This document shows positions 6,805-10,673 of a DNA stretch of 10,673 nt, piece by piece. Made by a program: the position numbers and the translations under genes. The stretch is from a bacterium (GTDB lineage Bacteria > Planctomycetota > UBA11346): NCBI GenBank assembly GCA_020049615.1, contig JAIFKN010000250.1, forward strand, positions 1-10,673, in the 5' to 3' direction. A model generated the notes under the pieces. That model saw only the letters and a list, made by a program, of their open reading frames with translations. It searched no databases and had not been told where the DNA came from. The stretch's first letter is position 1. Each line of letters opens with the position of its first letter.

Positions 6805-9677
6805 TCGACCTCCGCGCTGAGCGTGTTTCCGGCGAGCAGACGCTGATGCGTGGGCAGGTCACGATAGGCGGCGTAGGCTTGGCGGGCGTCGTCGGACCGG
6901 CCCTCGCGCTCGGCGCGCACGGCGGAAGCCAGTTGCCACCAGGCGCGCCCCTCGCTGAGCGTCGGCATGCCGATGACCTCGGCCTCGGTGGCTTCGCCCA
7001 GCGCCGCCCTGGCGAAGCGCCAGGCGCATTGGCCGTGGTACTGCTTCCAGCCATCAGCCATGGTGCGCAGCGCGGCATCCAGCGCTTCCGGGCGGCCGGC
7101 GATCCGGTCGGCGAACGGGCCGATGACCATGCCGGCAAACCATTCGCCGAGGAAGCTGCGCGGCGGTGGCACAGCGGCCCGCGCCTCGGCCATGGCCTTG
7201 GCATCCACCGCATGCATCAGACGCAGCCAGGGTAGCGGACGGCCAAGGGCCGATTCGGCTGCCTCGGTGCGCCCAAGCATGGCCATCGCGCGCCATTCGC
7301 GCCCGGAACCCGGTATGTCGGGCACGCCTGCCCCGGCCGCCTCCTCCAACCGACCAAGGCTGAGCAGACATTCGTTGGCCGCCGCCGGGTTGAGTGGACG
7401 TATGGCGAGGAGCTCAGCGGCCCTGCCGAGGTGGAGCATCGCCGGATGCCTCGCGTGTTCCTCCTGCAGTTCCGCTGCCCGGCCCATCTTGCAGAGGGCG
7501 ACCGCACGGACATAGGCGTAGGACTCTGCGGATTCGACGATCGCCTGGTAGTTGCCCCGGGCCAGATTCAGGGCGACGCGGTCGCTCGGGATGATCCATG
7601 GCAAGGCCTCGAGCTGCTCGAAGCGGCCGAGAGCCAGCAGTGCGCCGACGCAGGCGCGGCGCTCGCCGGGGAAGTCGCGCAGGAGGTCCTCGTAGCGTTC
7701 GAGGCGGAGCAGGAGCCGCGCCGCCTCGTAACCCGTGGTCCCGTCCTGGGGAAAGACCTCCTGCCGGAGTTTGATCAGCGCCTCGGCGAAACCGGCGTCG
7801 AACCTGCTCGATGCTGCCGTGAGACTGGCGGCGGCGGACCATTGCTGACGCAGTTCGGGATGGGCCTGGGCCGAGCGCCGCCAATAGGCCCGCAAGCGTT
7901 CGAGGAACAGGTCGCGCTGGCCGGTGGCCAGCAGATCCTCGAGCCGGATGCCATCGGCCGCCTGCACCAGCCCGGGGTCGATCAACTGCGACCAGGTCTC
8001 GTTGGCGTCACCCGGACGACCGGCCCGTCGTTCGGCCATGCCCTTGCGGAACAGCGCGTCCTGCACCGTCCGGCTGTCGGCGTCACCCCCCTCGGCCAGC
8101 CGGCCGTAGAGCGCAGCTGCATCGTTGTAGTGCCCGAAACCATAGAGCGCGTCACCCATCGCGGTGGGTGGAACCTGGTCCAATACCGGACGGCCGAAGA
8201 CCACGACGTCATCGAACGACTTGCCCGGATACCAGCCCAGCAGGGAGATGTAGCCGGAGGTGCTGGGAAAGCGGTCGCGATGCTCGAGCACCAGCTTGCC
8301 ATCGATCGACATGGTTACACGTCCGCCATCGATCTCGACCCGGAAACGGTAGTCCCGGCCCGGTTCCAGCTGTCGCGCACTATGCGCCAGCCTCCGGTCG
8401 CCAGGCTGCAGGAAGATGCCGCAGTAGCTGTTGTCGTAGGCGCCGGCCTGGATGGAGAAGGTGCGGGCCCCGGGCACCACCTTCTCCCCTGTCCCCTGAC
8501 CCTCGGCGCCGCTTTCGCTCCAGATCACCGAGAGATCCCCCGGACGCTGGCCGGGCTGGATCTGGGCGGTGTATTCGATCGCGACCGGGGCGGCCAGCCG
8601 TCGACGCAAGGTCAACCTGCTGTCCCTGCTCCCACCGCTGACCAGGCGCCCACCGCTCACGGTCCAGGCGTCGCCGCCAGACCAGTGGTCGCGCCAGGAG
8701 TCGTCGCTGAAGGTCTCCCTGGCCAGTTCGCTGCGCCAGGAATCGGCCGGGTGCCGCCAGTGCGGCAGGACGAGGACCGCGCCGACCAGGATGGCCAGCC
8801 CGGCGGCGATCGCGAGGCGGGCAGGCCAACGCCGCTCCGAGCGGTAACGGCCGTTCCCCGTGGGGCTGGCCGCGATCAGTTCCTCGGCGGCGCAGCGCTC
8901 GATCGCGCTACGCAGTTCGGCGATGCCGCGGAAGCCGCTGGCGCGGTCGGAGCGCAAGGCGCTGCGGATCAGCGCGCACAGGCCGGGCGACAAGCGGACG
9001 CCCTCGGCCGGACCGACGTCTGCGAAGGGCTCGGGAGCGCCAGCCGTCGGCGGGCGCCGGACCAGCGCCTCGAACAGGCAGGCGCCGACCGCACGGACGT
9101 CGACATGCAGGTCGTCGAGCTCGGGCTGGGCGCCGGCGGCGCGGCCGGTGCCCAGGCGAACGGTCAGCGGATGCGGCTCCATCGCCATCGCCTCGTTCCA
9201 TCCGCCGACCAGCACCTCGCCATGCAGCGCCAGGACGATGACGGCAGGCGATAGGCGCCGGTGCACGATGCCGCGGGCGTGCGCCGCGGCGAGCGCGTCG
9301 CAGACCTGCTGCATCAGACGCAGCGTGGAGACCGCATCGGCCAGTTCGGGGCAGACGGTGCCAGCCTTGGCATCGGCGATGGCTTCGGCCAGGGTGATGC
9401 CGTCGACCTGCCGCAGCACCAGCAGGGCGCCGTCCCTGGTGCGGACGAAGTCGTGCACCGCGGGGATGCCGGCATGCTCGAGCCGCGCCAGGAAGCGCGC
9501 CTCGCGCTCGAGCGCCTCGGCGCCAGCAGCGTCGGTTTGCCGCACCTGCACCGTACGGCAGAGCACCTCATCGCGGGCAGCCTTCGCGCCGGCTGCGATG
9601 CTGTAGCGATCGAGGGGCACGTCCGGCACATCATGCGGTTCGCCGTCTGAATGCGGTGGCGGCTGGGCAGAGGTCAT
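6765..9677 (-). CDS. Ser/Thr kinase-like membrane protein, predicted pseudokinase, with ConA-like domain and helical tail
   Basis: This 970-residue protein has a kinase-fold N-terminus (about 23-265), a membrane helix (about 287-305), a concanavalin-A-like beta domain (about 316-497, with DGKLVLEHRD and DDVVVFGR) and an alpha-helical TPR-like tail (about 503-965). The kinase relationship is clear from EREARFLARLEHAGIPAVHDF, the stretch MQQVCDALAAAHARGIVHR and HVDVRAVGACLFEAL, which match the alphaC-beta4, alphaE and alphaF regions. The catalytic signatures are broken: the HRDLKPxN loop reads HRRLSPAV (139-146), the DFG/DWG site reads GWN (159-161), the glycine-rich loop is absent, and the beta3 lysine position is R46 or Q47. 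The alphaC glutamate (E57 or E59) remains. I infer a scaffold or ligand-sensing pseudokinase, with the kinase-like part cytoplasmic and the rest outside. No Shine-Dalgarno precedes the ATG. The gene is followed by an overlapping membrane-protein gene. Confidence 0.85.
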   Translation of the reverse strand: MTSAQPPPHSDGEPHDVPDVPLDRYSIAAGAKAARDEVLCRTVQVRQTDAAGAEALEREARFLARLEHAGIPAVHDFVRTRDGALLVLRQVDGITLAEAIADAKAGTVCPELADAVSTLRLMQQVCDALAAAHARGIVHRRLSPAVIVLALHGEVLVGGWNEAMAMEPHPLTVRLGTGRAAGAQPELDDLHVDVRAVGACLFEALVRRPPTAGAPEPFADVGPAEGVRLSPGLCALIRSALRSDRASGFRGIAELRSAIERCAAEELIAASPTGNGRYRSERRWPARLAIAAGLAILVGAVLVLPHWRHPADSWRSELARETFSDDSWRDHWSGGDAWTVSGGRLVSGGSRDSRLTLRRRLAAPVAIEYTAQIQPGQRPGDLSVIWSESGAEGQGTGEKVVPGARTFSIQAGAYDNSYCGIFLQPGDRRLAHSARQLEPGRDYRFRVEIDGGRVTMSIDGKLVLEHRDRFPSTSGYISLLGWYPGKSFDDVVVFGRPVLDQVPPTAMGDALYGFGHYNDAAALYGRLAEGGDADSRTVQDALFRKGMAERRAGRPGDANETWSQLIDPGLVQAADGIRLEDLLATGQRDLFLERLRAYWRRSAQAHPELRQQWSAAASLTAASSRFDAGFAEALIKLRQEVFPQDGTTGYEAARLLLRLERYEDLLRDFPGERRACVGALLALGRFEQLEALPWIIPSDRVALNLARGNYQAIVESAESYAYVRAVALCKMGRAAELQEEHARHPAMLHLGRAAELLAIRPLNPAAANECLLSLGRLEEAAGAGVPDIPGSGREWRAMAMLGRTEAAESALGRPLPWLRLMHAVDAKAMAEARAAVPPPRSFLGEWFAGMVIGPFADRIAGRPEALDAALRTMADGWKQYHGQCAWRFARAALGEATEAEVIGMPTLSEGRAWWQLASAVRAEREGRSDDARQAYAAYRDLPTHQRLLAGNTLSAEVECFVLWRLRVLGG
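6809..6813 (-). promoter_or_regulatory. GGAGG ribosome-binding site inside the pseudokinase gene
   Basis: The minus strand reads GGAGG-TCGA-ATG, with the ATG at 6804. The 4-nt spacer is short but usable. This supports the upstream start of the small membrane protein and a long overlap with the pseudokinase gene. It may instead be coincidental coding sequence, in which case the GTG at 6762 next to the stop codon is the start. Confidence 0.45.
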
Positions 9678-9693
9678 GCGGAGAGTTTCGCGC

Positions 9694-9711
9694 TGACGCG
9701 CCTGCGCGTCA
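9694..9711. promoter_or_regulatory. Perfect 8-bp inverted repeat, candidate operator
   Basis: TGACGCGC (9694-9701) and GCGCGTCA (9704-9711) are exact reverse complements around CT. The site starts 17 nt upstream of the pseudokinase ATG and overlaps a TTGACG hexamer on the minus strand, so a bound dimeric regulator would block that promoter. No T-run follows on either side, which argues against a terminator. Which regulator binds is unknown; neither the AraC nor the LacI protein of this window can be assigned to it. Confidence 0.5.
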
Positions 9712-9798
9712 AGCAGCCGATCAACGCCAGCAGGTTCTGTTCGAAACCGTTGAAGCCGGGCGGTGGCGGTTGGGGATCCGAAGATCTAGCATGCCTGC

Positions 9799-9803
9799 GG
9801 AGG
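9799..9803 (+). promoter_or_regulatory. GGAGG ribosome-binding site fixing a GTG start
   Basis: GGAGG is followed by a 5-nt spacer (TTCCC) and GTG at 9809, an ideal Shine-Dalgarno arrangement. The in-frame ATG at 9791, 18 nt further upstream, has no such site in front of it, so the GTG is preferred. Confidence 0.75.
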
Positions 9804-9808
9804 TTCCC

Positions 9809-10673
9809 GTGATCACCCTGACCAAGACCGACCGCAGCACCAGCAACTGGCACCCGTTGGAAGATGGCGCCGTCCGTGTGCCGTTGGAGACCGGCCGGAT
9901 CGAGATCCGCGATGGGGCCGGGCGAACCTACCTCGACGCCGCACCGCGACGCGGTGCGGTCGCCTTCCGCGCCCGCGGCGCCGCCGGCGTCCATCGCGTC
10001 ACCGCGCTGGACCACGCCGGCCGGACCATGGCGAGCGCCACGTTCCGTCTGCGCCCGGCGACCAGTCTGGCCTGCGACCGCGGCGTGTACGCCGACTACG
10101 CCCGTCGGGTGTGGAACTGCCTCGCCGCCTCAGGCGAGGCCGGGACCGGGGGCAGCGTGGTCCAGGGCAAGCTGCACCGCTGGTGCGTGTGCTGGCTGCG
10201 CGACCACGCCTACACGCTGAAGGCGCAGCGCCACTTCTGGAGCGACGTCACCAGCGGCACCGACCTGTTCCTCTCCCGCCAGCGTCCCGACGGCATGATC
10301 TGGGATGACATCCACCCCAACGCCAGCGGCGCGCCGTCGTGGTTCGGCGAGGCGCTGGGCAAGGGCTACCAGGAGTACCTCGACGACGGCCGCTGGGTGC
10401 TGCGCCGCATCCCGGTCGAGGCCGACGTCGAGTACATCGCAGTCGAGGCGGTGCACCACGGCTGGAAGGCCGGCGGCGACGATGGCTGGATGGCGGCCCA
10501 GCTCCCGGCGCTGGAACGCGCCGTCGCCTACACCACCGGCAGCCCGCTGCGCTGGTCGAAGAAGCACGGCCTGGTCAAGCGGGCCTACACCATGGACTCG
10601 TGGGACTTCAAGCACCCCGATCCCAAGGTCGGCGGCGGCGGCGACCACCGCTGCCTGGCCGCGCAGGACCAGC
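9809..10673 (+). CDS. Glycoside hydrolase-like protein, probable (alpha/alpha)6 barrel, 3' truncated by window
   Basis: The reading frame stays open from the GTG to the window end, giving 288 residues of a longer protein. Residues 1-85 look like a beta-rich N-terminal domain. From about 93 the pattern is that of a six-hairpin (alpha/alpha)6 glycosidase: VYADYARRVWNCL, then HRWCVCWLRDHAYTLKAQRH (123-142) with the W-x-R-D motif (R131, D132), RQRPDGMIWDD (158-167), the helix VEADVEYIAVEAVHHGW (203-219) and KRAYTMDSWDFKHPD (257-271). Acidic candidates in the presumed substrate cleft include D132, D166, D167, E204, D263 and D266; the catalytic pair cannot be assigned. No signal peptide is visible at the GTG or the ATG start, so the enzyme may be cytosolic. 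The exact GH family is not recognised; GH15-, GH63- or GH78-like relatives are possible. It is divergent from the pseudokinase gene and fits the sugar theme of the window. Confidence 0.65.
   Translation, partial: MITLTKTDRSTSNWHPLEDGAVRVPLETGRIEIRDGAGRTYLDAAPRRGAVAFRARGAAGVHRVTALDHAGRTMASATFRLRPATSLACDRGVYADYARRVWNCLAASGEAGTGGSVVQGKLHRWCVCWLRDHAYTLKAQRHFWSDVTSGTDLFLSRQRPDGMIWDDIHPNASGAPSWFGEALGKGYQEYLDDGRWVLRRIPVEADVEYIAVEAVHHGWKAGGDDGWMAAQLPALERAVAYTTGSPLRWSKKHGLVKRAYTMDSWDFKHPDPKVGGGGDHRCLAAQDQ

Larger units (their letters stand above)
9678..9808. promoter_or_regulatory. Divergent intergenic region between the pseudokinase and glycosidase-like genes
   Basis: This 131-bp spacer separates two divergent starts and should contain both promoters. 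On the minus strand a TTGACG (9712-9707) followed after 17 nt by GAAACT (9689-9684) is a possible -35/-10 pair. The first element is good and the second weak; initiation there would fall at or next to the pseudokinase ATG, implying a leaderless mRNA. On the plus strand no convincing promoter pair was found. A palindrome at 9694-9711 overlaps the proposed -35 element. Confidence 0.4.

Noticed and set aside
7431..9254. Open plus-strand frame of 607 codons opposite the pseudokinase gene
   Set aside because: The minus strand encodes a coherent multi-domain protein here. The plus-strand translation has no recognisable domain and is biased in composition.
9774..9794. GGATCC, AGATCT and GCATGC packed into 21 bp, resembling a cloning polylinker
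   Set aside because: The flanks are continuous natural-looking sequence with a proper ribosome-binding site right after, so chance clustering of short palindromes is more likely than a vector junction.
10130..10648. Minus-strand frame of 172 codons at the right edge
   Set aside because: It lies opposite the glycosidase-like frame, which has an ideal ribosome-binding site and aromatic-rich conserved-looking motifs.

Overview
The window is a GC-rich (roughly 70% by eye), densely coding bacterial segment with eight genes, one of them cut by the right edge, plus the probable last codons of a ninth at the left edge. No tRNA, rRNA, CRISPR array, transposase or phage gene was seen. The lineage cannot be fixed from the sequence. 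The best hints point to the PVC group (Planctomycetota, Lentisphaerota, Verrucomicrobiota): a very large Hanks-type kinase-like protein carrying a concanavalin-A-like domain and a helical repeat tail, a carbohydrate-oriented gene set with LacI and AraC regulators, a secreted CBM9-like/esterase fusion, and irregular use of Shine-Dalgarno sites.

Left part (1-6072) looks like a carbohydrate-use locus. A zinc-dependent medium-chain dehydrogenase (52-1158, +) may be translationally coupled to an upstream gene through an ATGA overlap. Its 3' end overlaps by 17 nt the 3' end of a convergent AraC-family regulator (1142-1960, -). A 77-bp divergent spacer separates that regulator from three same-strand genes: an exported CBM9-like domain plus alpha/beta-hydrolase esterase (2038-4242), a ChbG/YdjC-type carbohydrate deacetylase (4330-5103) and a LacI-family regulator (5134-6072). 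The inferred theme is removal of acyl or acetyl groups from a glycan and its oligosaccharides, with oxidation of a sugar or polyol by the dehydrogenase. The substrate is not visible.

Middle-right part (6085-9677, -) is a two-gene unit: a 970-residue membrane protein with a kinase-like domain that lacks the canonical catalytic residues (a predicted pseudokinase), and an overlapping downstream gene for an unrecognised single-pass membrane protein. It meets the LacI gene tail to tail with a 12-nt gap.

Right edge (9809-10673, +) is the start of a gene transcribed divergently from the pseudokinase. It encodes a probable (alpha/alpha)6-barrel glycoside hydrolase-like protein and starts at a GTG with an excellent ribosome-binding site. 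The 131-bp divergent spacer contains a perfect 8+2+8 bp palindrome.

Most worth following up: the predicted pseudokinase and its coupled partner, the esterase-deacetylase-LacI cluster as a possible glycan deacylation module, and the perfect palindromes at 7-32 and 9694-9711.
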